NCBI GenBank assembly: GCA_016180725.1
Contig: JACPAR010000015.1
Location: forward strand, 1 to 53,719
Origin: Candidatus Levyibacteriota bacterium
GTDB taxonomy: Bacteria > Patescibacteriota > Microgenomatia > Levybacterales > UBA12049
Reading direction: 5' to 3'
DNA length: 53,719 nucleotides
Within the stretch, counting starts at the first letter, position 1. Every line of letters starts with the position of its first letter. The translations under genes were made by a program, and so were the position numbers. The notes beneath the pieces are model-generated. The model did not search any database. It had not been told where the DNA came from and saw only the letters and a list, made by a program, of their open reading frames with translations. This document shows, one piece after another, positions 32,255-40,531 of the stretch.

Positions 32255-33511
32255 TCACCCAATAATATACAATTCCTTCACTGCTCTGGTTACTGCTGTA
32301 TATAACCATCTGCTCCAAAGCTCATCTTCCCAGTAGGCTGATGGTTCTTCAAAAAGCAAGACTCTGTCTGCTTGGGATCCTTGGGATTTATGGACAGTTA
32401 AAGCATAACCAAAATCAAACCTATCACCAATCTCTTTGTAATGAATACCTTTGACCTCGGTTAAATATTTTTCTTGATGAAATTGGTACCTGGAGATTCT
32501 ACCTTGGTATGGAATATCTTCACCATGGAATAATATCTCGGCTTCATACCAGTGTTTATCAGATGGAGTAAGTTTAATTAGTTTACCAATCATGCCATTA
32601 TAAATTGGTTTACTTAAGTTTTTGTAGTTATTCTTCAAACAAATAACCTGCTCACCAATAACTGGTTCATCTGATGAAAAATCTAGCCTACTTCTAATTT
32701 GTTGGTTAAGTTTGACCCTGGTAGCATTTCTACCACAAAGAATCAGGGTATTGTCATCAAAACTGTTAAATATCTTATCAATTATTTCCTCTGCTTCTGG
32801 GCTGTGTCTAGCAACTTTTTTAACAGTTGAGGAGAAATTTTGAAATGGAATTTTACCAGTAGTTCTGGCTAAAGTAGCCACTTGTAGAATTGGGTTATCC
32901 TGGGCATGTCTATGAATGGTTTCTAATCTAAGTTGTGGTTTATCCATTAAGCTGTAACTGTCTCCGACTGGTGGTAATTGTCCATGATCCCCAATAGCAA
33001 TGATGGAAACTCCGTATGAGCAAATATCTTGCCACATATCTTGGGTTATCATTGAAGCCTCATCAATAATTATTAAATCTGAATCAATAGCACTTACTTT
33101 TTTCCAACCAACAATATGGCCATTTTTATCAACCTTTGGTTTATACATTAAAGAATGAAGAGTTCCAATACTGTCTCCTTTGAATATAGACTTTTGCTCA
33201 ATAAGTTTACTTTTTAATACCTGGCTGGCTTTACCAGTAAAGCAGGCAAATGCAACAACAAGATTAGGTAATTGTTTTTTCAGGAGAGTCCGCAAAATTG
33301 CAGTAATAGTAGTTTTTCCTGTACCAGCATATCCACCTACTGTAATATACCCATATTTAGGATTTCTGACCCAAGAAAGTAAAGATTCTAAGACAAACTT
33401 TTGGTCAGAAGATAAATGGTCTTCTTCCTCAGTCCAAGGGTCATAGGCTTTAGTAAAAGTCTTTCTGATTTCATCAACACCGTAAGCCTTTGATTTAACA
33501 GCAGGGATCAT
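32255..33511 (-). CDS. Dda/RecD-like superfamily 1 DNA helicase
   Basis: 418 residues. Motif I GGYAGTGKTTITAIL, motif II DLIIIDEASMI, motif III AIGDHGQLPPVGDS, and at the C-terminus ALTVHKSQGSQADRVLLFEE (motif V) and LYTAVTRAVKELYIIG (motif VI). The size and layout match phage T4 Dda and the RecD C-terminal core rather than full RecD2. A 5'-3' DNA helicase is expected. Overlaps the SWIM gene by 4 bp, part of a three-gene minus-strand unit that looks mobile. Confidence 0.88.
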   Translation of the reverse strand: MIPAVKSKAYGVDEIRKTFTKAYDPWTEEEDHLSSDQKFVLESLLSWVRNPKYGYITVGGYAGTGKTTITAILRTLLKKQLPNLVVAFACFTGKASQVLKSKLIEQKSIFKGDSIGTLHSLMYKPKVDKNGHIVGWKKVSAIDSDLIIIDEASMITQDMWQDICSYGVSIIAIGDHGQLPPVGDSYSLMDKPQLRLETIHRHAQDNPILQVATLARTTGKIPFQNFSSTVKKVARHSPEAEEIIDKIFNSFDDNTLILCGRNATRVKLNQQIRSRLDFSSDEPVIGEQVICLKNNYKNLSKPIYNGMIGKLIKLTPSDKHWYEAEILFHGEDIPYQGRISRYQFHQEKYLTEVKGIHYKEIGDRFDFGYALTVHKSQGSQADRVLLFEEPSAYWEDELWSRWLYTAVTRAVKELYIIG

Positions 33512-34266
33512 GGAGAAATTATATCATCATGTTTGTCGCTAATCAGTTCCAAAAGTGGCTTTTCCCAACCAAAACAAGTCTCTCTGTTCTCTAATTGTCG
33601 AAATGTTGGTGTACATTTTGGATCAAGTTTGGTGTATTGTATGAGTACCTCAACAGTTTCCCGAATAAATTCACCAACTGTTCCGTCAGAATCATCAACA
33701 CCGCCTGAGATAAGTTTTTTATCAAGCCGCAGGAGCAAATCTACCAAAAGTTGTGTGGTCTGTTCATTTACTGGTAAATTAGACACAATAGCTGACAAAC
33801 GTTTACACCCTTCTTGCAAAGAATTTTGGTACGCAAACCAGGTGCGGGATGGGCCATTGTATCCCTTTATGTATCGCAAAGCTTCGGTAAAAGATTTTTT
33901 AATCACAGCCAATTCTTCTTTTTCTAATTTTCCTAATTTGCCGCTACAGCTTGGAGAATCTATTAGTTTCTTATCTTCATCTGTCAGTGGTTTGCCATAC
34001 ATAACCACGAAAAGAGCCAATGCTACCATATGCTTGCAAAGGGTATCACTTTGCCCCAGATAGCAGTTACAGTGACCGTAGTCGTATCGGCGTGCCTCTA
34101 CAGATACCCGATATGGCTTGGTGCCAAGTACAACCGCTGCATAAGATCTAATCCCTTCCTCAAATTGGGTTACCTTCCCGCTTTCATATAACACAACTGC
34201 TTTCTCAAACGTTGGTTGATCAGTGGCAAATTTAATTTTACTTAGATCATAGTCTGGTCGCTGCAT
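33508..34266 (-). CDS. SWIM zinc-finger protein
   Basis: 252 residues. The SWIM motif C-x-C-xn-C-x-H is seen as HCNCYLGQSDTLCKHMVALA (about 71-90), with a preceding basic strand typical for SWIM domains that bind DNA or partners. The rest is helical with no other known motif. It lies 7 bp after the KilA-N gene and overlaps the helicase gene, so the helicase and this protein probably work together in DNA metabolism of the element. Confidence 0.75.
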   Translation of the reverse strand: MQRPDYDLSKIKFATDQPTFEKAVVLYESGKVTQFEEGIRSYAAVVLGTKPYRVSVEARRYDYGHCNCYLGQSDTLCKHMVALALFVVMYGKPLTDEDKKLIDSPSCSGKLGKLEKEELAVIKKSFTEALRYIKGYNGPSRTWFAYQNSLQEGCKRLSAIVSNLPVNEQTTQLLVDLLLRLDKKLISGGVDDSDGTVGEFIRETVEVLIQYTKLDPKCTPTFRQLENRETCFGWEKPLLELISDKHDDIISP

Positions 34267-34273
34267 TTTTTAT

Positions 34274-35113
34274 TTATTTCAATTTTTTTATTCGTAGAAA
34301 AGCTTTGCTTATTGATGTATTTCCAACAAGCGATTGCATTTGTGCAATAGCAATCTGGTTTAACTGGGTTAAACGCTCACTTTGGGGTAATCCACGACGA
34401 ATGAGTTCAGCATTTATTCCTTCCAAATTTGCCAACACCACCAGTTGAGTTACATCTGAGTAGTCGCGGATATTGCCTTCTTTCCTGGGATTTCCGTCTC
34501 TCCACTCTTTGGCAGTTTTACCAAACAAAGCGACGTTTAAAATATCCGCTTCTGAAGCATAAATAACTTTGGCCTGACTCTCAGTAACTGACTTCGGGAT
34601 TAAGTTTTCTTTGATTGAATCTGTATGAATAAGATAATTAATTTTTGTTAACTGGCGTTTAATATCCCAACCCAAAGCTAATCTTTCGTTTTCCTCAGAT
34701 TTAAGTCGCTGAAATTCTTTAATCAAGTAAAGCTTAAATTCTGCACTTATCCAGGAAGCAAATTCAAAAGCAATATCTTTGTGTGCGAATGTTCCACCTC
34801 CATATCTACCTGATTTTGCAATAATCCCAATCGCATTGACTGAAAGAACCCATCTTTTGGGAGTTAAGGAAAAACTATTTAAGCCTGCCTCTTTTATTAA
34901 CCCATCGAATTCGATGGGTTTAAAATTTGGGTTGTTGATTCGTTCCCAAATACCTAAGAATTCTATAGTATCTCTATTTCTCATCCAGTTTTGGATGATA
35001 TAGTCAGTTCTTTCCTTATCTTTGTACCTTGCAATATCAGTGAGGGAGATGTAATCTATTTCATTTTGTTGAAAGGTATACACTTTTATGCCTTTGGTTA
35101 TAATTTTTTTCAT
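34274..35113 (-). CDS. KilA-N domain protein
   Basis: 279 residues. The N-terminal half matches KilA-N: YISLTDIARYKDKERTDYII, then WMRNRDTIEFLGIWE, RWVLSVNAIGIIAKSGRYGG and GTFAHKDIAFEFASWIS, a DNA-binding domain common in phages and large DNA viruses. The C-terminal half (about 150-279) is helical and carries KTAKEWRDGNPRK, as in bacterial relatives annotated as KilA-N plus a DinD-like tail. It heads the minus-strand unit with SWIM and helicase genes and supports a phage or plasmid origin of the block. Confidence 0.85.
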   Translation of the reverse strand: MKKIITKGIKVYTFQQNEIDYISLTDIARYKDKERTDYIIQNWMRNRDTIEFLGIWERINNPNFKPIEFDGLIKEAGLNSFSLTPKRWVLSVNAIGIIAKSGRYGGGTFAHKDIAFEFASWISAEFKLYLIKEFQRLKSEENERLALGWDIKRQLTKINYLIHTDSIKENLIPKSVTESQAKVIYASEADILNVALFGKTAKEWRDGNPRKEGNIRDYSDVTQLVVLANLEGINAELIRRGLPQSERLTQLNQIAIAQMQSLVGNTSISKAFLRIKKLK

Positions 35114-35337
35114 ATTTTTAAAGCAATAGAATTTATTTTAATTATGACAAATTCGCCACAGTTAAAATCCAGTTTCTCCTGCTGCTATTATAGACGTAGA
35201 CTATAACAAGCTACGCTTATTATACAGGATTTTAGATCCGTAGGATCGCAAGATTTTCTTATTCAAACTAAATCAAAATGGCTATTGCATTTGTACGATC
35301 AGTTTGGTTCAATTAAGGTAGTCATAAGTTTTGATTT

Positions 35338-35368
35338 TTGACATTTGAGTTTTGAATTTTTTTATATG
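35338..35368 (+). promoter_or_regulatory. Candidate promoter of the surface-protein gene
   Basis: TTGACA at 35338-35343, then TATATG at 35363-35368 with a 19-nt spacer (or TTTATA at 35361 with 17). The start point would fall at or next to the ATGs at 35366/35375, so the message might be leaderless. No ribosome site is visible. Confidence 0.4.
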
Positions 35369-35374
35369 TATGTT

Positions 35375-38300
35375 ATGGAATATCTTCAGAAATTTAGACA
35401 AGGTAAGCCCGACAGCTCACAGCTCACAGCTCACAGCTCACAGCTCACAGCTCACAGCTCACAGCTCACAGCTCACAGCTCACAGCTCACAGCTCACAGC
35501 TCACACTAAAGTTTAGGCGTCAATTCCCAAAAATCAAGAGGCAAACCCTCACTGTCCTCTTAATTATTTCTTTATTAATATCTCAACTCACTTCTCTTTT
35601 TGTTCCCTCAGTTTATGCCGCAAGTTCACCTTGGAGCCAAACTAATTGGAATGGTGGGAGTGGGCAGACTGCTTGGAGTGATACAACCAAGTATTCTTCT
35701 GGCTCAAGTGTTGATGCCACTACTACTTCTGGACAAGTAACATTGACTAATACAGAAAAATTTTCTAATACAGGGTTTGAATCAAACCTGACAGGGTGGA
35801 CCGTATCAGGCACCACCAATGATTTAACTTTGCAGCCTGATGGAGCTACTGGAATTGATACCTGGATATTATCAGTTGGCACAGGTGGTAGCGCTGGGTA
35901 TCAGAATACCAATAACGGTGCGCAGAATGTTTTTCAAGTGGGTCTCACAGTATCAGGCACAGATATTGAACGTGGACTTATAAAATTAGATCTTTCTTCT
36001 ATACCCTCAACAGCGAAGGTTTCATCTGCCACTCTTTCAATATATGCTACTAGTCAAGTAGCATCTGGAAATGCTCAAACATTTTCTGTTTACAGAATGC
36101 TCCAAAGTTGGGTGGAAGGAACAGGGAATTTTAGCACTACTGGGGATGGAACCACATGGTTAACCTATAATGGTGTCAGCAATTGGCAAACAGCAGGAGG
36201 GTCAGGGTCTAACGATCGAGAGACTACTGCTATCGGTTCTAGCGCATTCGCAAGTTCTGAAACTTCTGGTGAGTTCAAGAATTTCAGCTTGACAGCAAGT
36301 GCAGTTCAAGAATGGATTGATGGAACGATGACTAATAATGGGGTTATGATTAAGAGTGAGGAAACAGGAACAAATAGATTTACATTTGCTGCAAGTGATA
36401 ACGCTACTGCTGCTAACCGGCCTAAGTTAGCAATAAGCTACTATAACTACTCACGAGATACATCCATCAAATATGGAGGAAGTAATGCTTCGGCACAAAT
36501 AATCACACCTTCAGGTGGTACTAATAATTTTCTTCAAACTGTCAATGTGGGAGATACAAATACTTACAATTTAGTTTCTTATGCTTATACAGATGGTAGT
36601 GCCATAACTTCTTCTGATGTAGAGCTTTTTTATAACGGTTCAACGATTGCAACAACATATACTTCTGTTGGTTCTGGTTGGTATAAACTTACTGGAACTT
36701 TAACAGGAGCAAATGCGTCAAGGGTTTATGGAGTTCAAGTAAAAGCAAATAAAACTGTTTATGTAGACAACTTTAGTTTGAATAATTATGCTTCTTCCGG
36801 AACTTTGACCTCATCTATTTTTGACAGCGAATTTACAGCAGGTGCAGCTTGGGGTACCCTAACTTATACGGCAACTACTCCAACTAATACAACAGTTTCA
36901 GTAAAAATGAGGACTTCTAATTCATCTTCAATGTCTGGGGCTACAGCTTTTGGTTCATGTACCGCAATAACAAGTGGTTCCGACATTTCTTCTAACACTT
37001 GCGTAGCTGATGGGCAAAGATATATTCAATATCTCCTGACATTATCGAATAGCAGTACAGAAGTTACACCAACTTTTTCAGATTTATCACTAACATTTGC
37101 AACCTATGATACTGACGCACCATCTATCTCTTTAACAGCTTTAACCCCTGACCCAAATTCTGATAATACGCCAACTCTATCGGGAACAGCTACTGACTTA
37201 ATAGGCACTGTTTCCAATGTCCAGTTTCAGATGGATGCAACTTCTGGCTCCTGGACTGCTTGTACAGCGGATGACGGCAGTTTTGATGAAGTGACAGAGA
37301 CATTTACATGTACTCCTTCTGCATTATCTGACGGTAGTCATACGATGTATGTCAGGGCTACCGACAGTAACAGCAATACGACTGCTTCGGGAAGTGAATC
37401 TTCTGACACTTTTACCATTGATGTGACAGCCCCGGCTTCTTTTGACCTGGATTCTCCTGGCCATGAGAGTTACACTACCAATGAGCGACCCACTTTTAAG
37501 TGGAAGGCAACCACCGACCCTTCGGCAGGCTCAGGGCAAGTGCCTTCAGGTTTATCCAGCTATACCCTGGAAGTAGACAATGGGGATACGGGAGACTTTA
37601 GTATTACGGGTATCCCTACCAGCAGGACTACAGATTATGACACCAATAAATATCTTGTCCATTATGATAACTTTTCAGATTCAGATTCCAGTAATAATTA
37701 CATCTCAATTTATACTAAATCACACAGTGACTGGAGTTCCTCTGAAAACTATGGCAAGTTAAAAGAAGGCTCAAGATCCTGGAAGATTAAAGCCATTGAT
37801 GCCGCAGGTAATGAAAGGTCAGAGGGCAGGACTGTGATTGTTGATTTAACAGGCCCGACATTATCCTCCCTTTCCTCATCTGGCTCGGCAGGCAGCAAAG
37901 ACGGTTATTTTCTGGTGACCAACCAAAAGCCAAGCCTAACAGGCACTATTACTGATAATTATTCTCCTGATAAGGTAGAAATCTCCATCTACAAGGAAAA
38001 CTACTTTCTGGGTGCCATCACCTCCAAAGAGCTGTTTACTTCCATTACTTATTCACTCTCCAACAGCAGTAATAATAAATCCCTCTCTTTTTCCATTCCT
38101 GTCCCTGATTCCCTGGACTTCGGCAGTTACGAAGTAAATATTAAAGGACAAGACAAAGCAGGCAATAAATCCGGCGCTTCTACCATATATTTTAAGGTTT
38201 TGACTGCCCGGCAGGCAAAAGAACTTTTGCAGGGTAAACTTTCAGAAAAAGAAAAGAAAACAATTCAGGAGAGATCACAGGTATCTCTGCCGGAATTGGA

Positions 38301-39243
38301 GAAAAAAGCAGTTTTAAGACGGGAAAAAGAAGCAGCGGAATTTGATAAGTTAATTACCCCATTCTCCCAAACATTCTCTGTCATCCCCAACCTGATTGGG
38401 AATCTATATAAATCATCTACTGCGGGACTCACGATGACAGGAAACGCCATTAGCCATGGTTTCCTCGAAGTGACAAATGGTATAGGTAAAGGTTACAACA
38501 ACCTAGCTCAAAAAGCGCCTGGGTTGGTAAAAAATACCATGTTAGCTTTAGAAAATGGAGTAAATACGGTTAGCTCAACTATCAGTAACACTAACCAAGT
38601 AGCGCTTAATACTCTTAATAAATCTCAAGGGAAGTTAGAGAATAAAATCAGCAAGAGTTCTAGAGAAACAGCACAAATTTTTAATTCTCAATTATCAAAT
38701 GTTAAAAACATAGCAGGCGGCACCACTAAAGTCATTGCGAGCGCAAGCGAAGCAATCTCTAATTCGTTGGCCAGATCGCAGGAAGAAACCCAAAAACAAA
38801 TCGCAAAAACTCACCAGAATACAAGCGATGCTATTAAGGATAAAGGTCAAAGAATAAGTAAAGGAATAAATCTTGCTTTCCGCTCTTTCCAAAAACCAGT
38901 CAATGATACAACTGGTTTCCTGGACAGAACTAAAGTATGGTTTCTAACTTTTGGATCAATAGTTATAGATCCAAATCCAACAACTATTTCTGGTGTTGCT
39001 ATTGATGAGTTAGGAAAAGATTATGCAGTTGTTTCCTGGAAAACAAACCATTATGCTTGGGGTAAAGTTAATTATGGTAAAGATTTAACTTATGGGAAAG
39101 AAGTACTTTTAACCAAAAGAGAGAAAGTCCATGTTGCCCGCTTAACAGGGCTTAAACCAGGGGAAAAATATTATTTTGAAGTAATGTCCCAGAACAAAAA
39201 TTATGCTTATGACGCCTACTATAGTTTTGAGACTAAAAAGTAG
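35375..39243 (+). CDS. Large surface protein behind a heptamer repeat, currently out of frame
   Basis: From 35404 to 39243 one frame is open. It starts within the repeat, then gives a signal peptide (KFRRQFPKIKRQ, hydrophobic core, PSVYA-AS) and about 1200 residues: a DNRLRE/CBM96-like domain (ERGLIKLDLSSIPSTAKVSS, AVQEWIDGTMTNNGVMIK), a second beta-sandwich, an Ig-like domain (PTLSGTATD), an FN3-like one, a charged helical region (RQAKELLQGKLSEKEKK), a long amphipathic stretch and a C-terminal FN3/PapN-like domain (YAVVSWKTNHYAWGKVNYG). No ATG/GTG/TTG lies in this frame before TTG 35743. The ATGs at 35366 and 35375 read into the repeat in another frame and stop at 35509. With 14 or 11 units the frames join into 1291 or 1284 residues. 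Confidence 0.8.
35413..35503 (+). repeat. 13 tandem copies of the heptamer CAGCTCA
   Basis: 91 bp of perfect CAGCTCA units without interruption. Three units code for the heptapeptide SSQLTAH in two frames without a stop. Because 7 is not a multiple of 3, each gain or loss of one unit shifts the reading frame between the upstream ATG and the downstream surface-protein frame. No spacers, so not CRISPR. Confidence 0.95.
37516..37542. repeat. Small palindromic element in the surface-protein gene
   Basis: CCCTTCGGCAGGCTCAGGGC reads in frame as PSAGSGQ between KATTD and VPSGLS. Same style as the TTCGACTTCGCTCAGG family. Confidence 0.6.
38380..38439. repeat. In-frame MITE-like element in the surface-protein gene
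   Basis: 60 bp with GTCAT...ATGAC ends; CCCCAACCTGATTGGG lies near its left end. Translated VIPNLIGNLYKSSTAGLTMT. The length is a multiple of three. Confidence 0.65.
38731..38759. repeat. Second MITE-like element in the surface-protein gene
   Basis: GTCATTGCGAGCGCAAGCGA followed by AGCAATCTC, the left half of the family in ychF. Translated VIASASEAIS. GCGAGCGC and GCAAGC fold back. Confidence 0.65.
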
Positions 39244-39262
39244 TAAAATATTTGTATAACCT

Positions 39263-40114
39263 ATGCCAAACGAATTTATACGCAATCTAAATATAAATCA
39301 AGAGAATAAGACTCCTGGAAGGTGGCCCGCTTCGACTCAGCGAGGCGAGCCAAAAGGACTCCTTCCAGGTGGCGTTGCCATGCCGGTTATCACAATCCTG
39401 GTATATTTTCTGACTAAAAATCCTTTAACTGGCAACCTAAAATTACAGTTCACGCTTTTAAGCATCATAGCTTTGTTAGTTTTTGGGTATTTTCTTAAGA
39501 AAAAAGGGCTATCTGTTATTCAAAATGTAGAATTTAATTATCTTCTAACAGTTGCTGTGCTGTTTTTGATTGCCTCCACCGGCTGGTTTTTCTCTCCCTT
39601 TTTCTTTGTTTTATACCTTTGGGCAATATTTTTGGCTTTTATCTTTTCACCTACGGCTTCCTTAGGTTTTATTATTACCCTGGTAATCCTTTTTTCTTTT
39701 AATATTGGACAGGTAGACTTAGCTTATGACTTTATGATTGTCTTATCATTACTCACCACAATCCCGTTAAGTCTATATCTTAGAAAAGAATATCTTCGGC
39801 TTAAAGAATCGGAAAAAGAAATTTTGGTACTGCAAAAACAGAAAGAAAATTTTAACAGCATAGTTGAGGAAGTGTTAGCCAATAAAATCAGCAGTATTGC
39901 AGCGAATTTAAGACAGCCGATTAATGATATTAAGCAGTTAGCTTTTAGAATGGGAGATATTAAGGAAAAACAAAAATTAGAAACTGACAGGGAAAGAATA
40001 CTTGCTTCCTCAGAAGAAGCCCTAAGGGTTCTAAAAGAATTTGAAGAACAATCAACAGGAAAGAAATTAGTAGTTAACCCCGGCTCTCCTCAGGCGGCTC
40101 CAGGAACTTCTTAA
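39263..40114 (+). CDS. Six-helix membrane protein with histidine-free DHp domain
   Basis: 283 residues. About six membrane helices (roughly 38-180) are followed by a cytoplasmic coiled coil and an H-box-like segment SSIAANLRQPINDIKQLA. In a histidine kinase this reads SHELRTPLxAI; here the His position is Ala. No ATP-binding domain follows, so it cannot autophosphorylate. It may dimerise and act as a sensor or phosphatase-like partner for the response regulator encoded convergently, whose end it overlaps by 41 bp. A 9-bp inverted repeat (CCTGGAAGG/CCTTCCAGG, 39314-39369) codes part of the N-terminus; ATG 39380 is an alternative start after it. Confidence 0.65.
   Translation: MPNEFIRNLNINQENKTPGRWPASTQRGEPKGLLPGGVAMPVITILVYFLTKNPLTGNLKLQFTLLSIIALLVFGYFLKKKGLSVIQNVEFNYLLTVAVLFLIASTGWFFSPFFFVLYLWAIFLAFIFSPTASLGFIITLVILFSFNIGQVDLAYDFMIVLSLLTTIPLSLYLRKEYLRLKESEKEILVLQKQKENFNSIVEEVLANKISSIAANLRQPINDIKQLAFRMGDIKEKQKLETDRERILASSEEALRVLKEFEEQSTGKKLVVNPGSPQAAPGTS
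39314..39369. repeat. Palindromic element at the start of the membrane DHp gene
   Basis: Perfect inverted ends CCTGGAAGG (39314-39322) and CCTTCCAGG (39361-39369) around a GCTTCGACTCAGCGAGGCGA core. Translated PGRWPASTQRGEPKGLLPGG. Confidence 0.7.
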
Positions 40115-40463
40115 TATTTTGCAGAAACTGGTCAGGATTCATGTCTGATTTAATGAGGTAAGATTTAGCTCCGTTTTGCATGGCTTCATCTATAACTTTA
40201 TCATGGGCTAAATTAGTAAGAAGTATAATGGGGCCATTGGCCAGTTTGGCAGGGTTTTCTTTAAGCTCTTTTAAAAACCCCAAGCCATCTAATTTAGGCA
40301 TCATGGCATCAAGTAAAATTAAATCAAAACCACCTTCCTGGGCTTTGAGTAATCCTTCCTGGCCATCAACAGCAGTTTCAACCTGGTATTTTTCACCTTC
40401 CAAAACTTCACGGTAAACATCACGGATATACTGGTCATCATCAATTACTAATACTTTTTTCAT
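40074..40463 (-). CDS. Single-domain CheY-like response regulator
   Basis: 129 residues: VLVIDDDQYIRDVYREVLE gives the acidic pocket D8-D10, LILLDAMMPKLDG the phosphoacceptor D52, IILLTNL the switch Thr and SYLIKSD the conserved Lys. No output domain. The last codons read EPPEESRG. It is convergent with and overlaps the membrane DHp-like gene by 41 bp, which ties the two physically, although no active kinase is encoded nearby. Confidence 0.9.
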   Translation of the reverse strand: MKKVLVIDDDQYIRDVYREVLEGEKYQVETAVDGQEGLLKAQEGGFDLILLDAMMPKLDGLGFLKELKENPAKLANGPIILLTNLAHDKVIDEAMQNGAKSYLIKSDMNPDQFLQNIKKFLEPPEESRG

Positions 40464-40531
40464 CTGGTTTTAGAATAGCAAATAACCTTGGATATTGCAA
40501 TTGTTTTTTTCTTTAAGAATTTAACAAAAAA

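Noticed and set aside
35270-35320. Decayed copy of the KilA-N gene end
   Set aside because: The reverse strand reads LN*TKLIVQMQ, like LNQIAIAQMQ of the KilA-N protein, but the match is short and broken by stops, so I do not call it.
35413-35503. CRISPR array
   Set aside because: Units are 7 bp, contiguous and identical, with no spacers and no cas genes nearby.
35743-35745. TTG 35743 as start of the surface protein
   Set aside because: A signal peptide is encoded upstream in the same frame, so this start would remove secretion.
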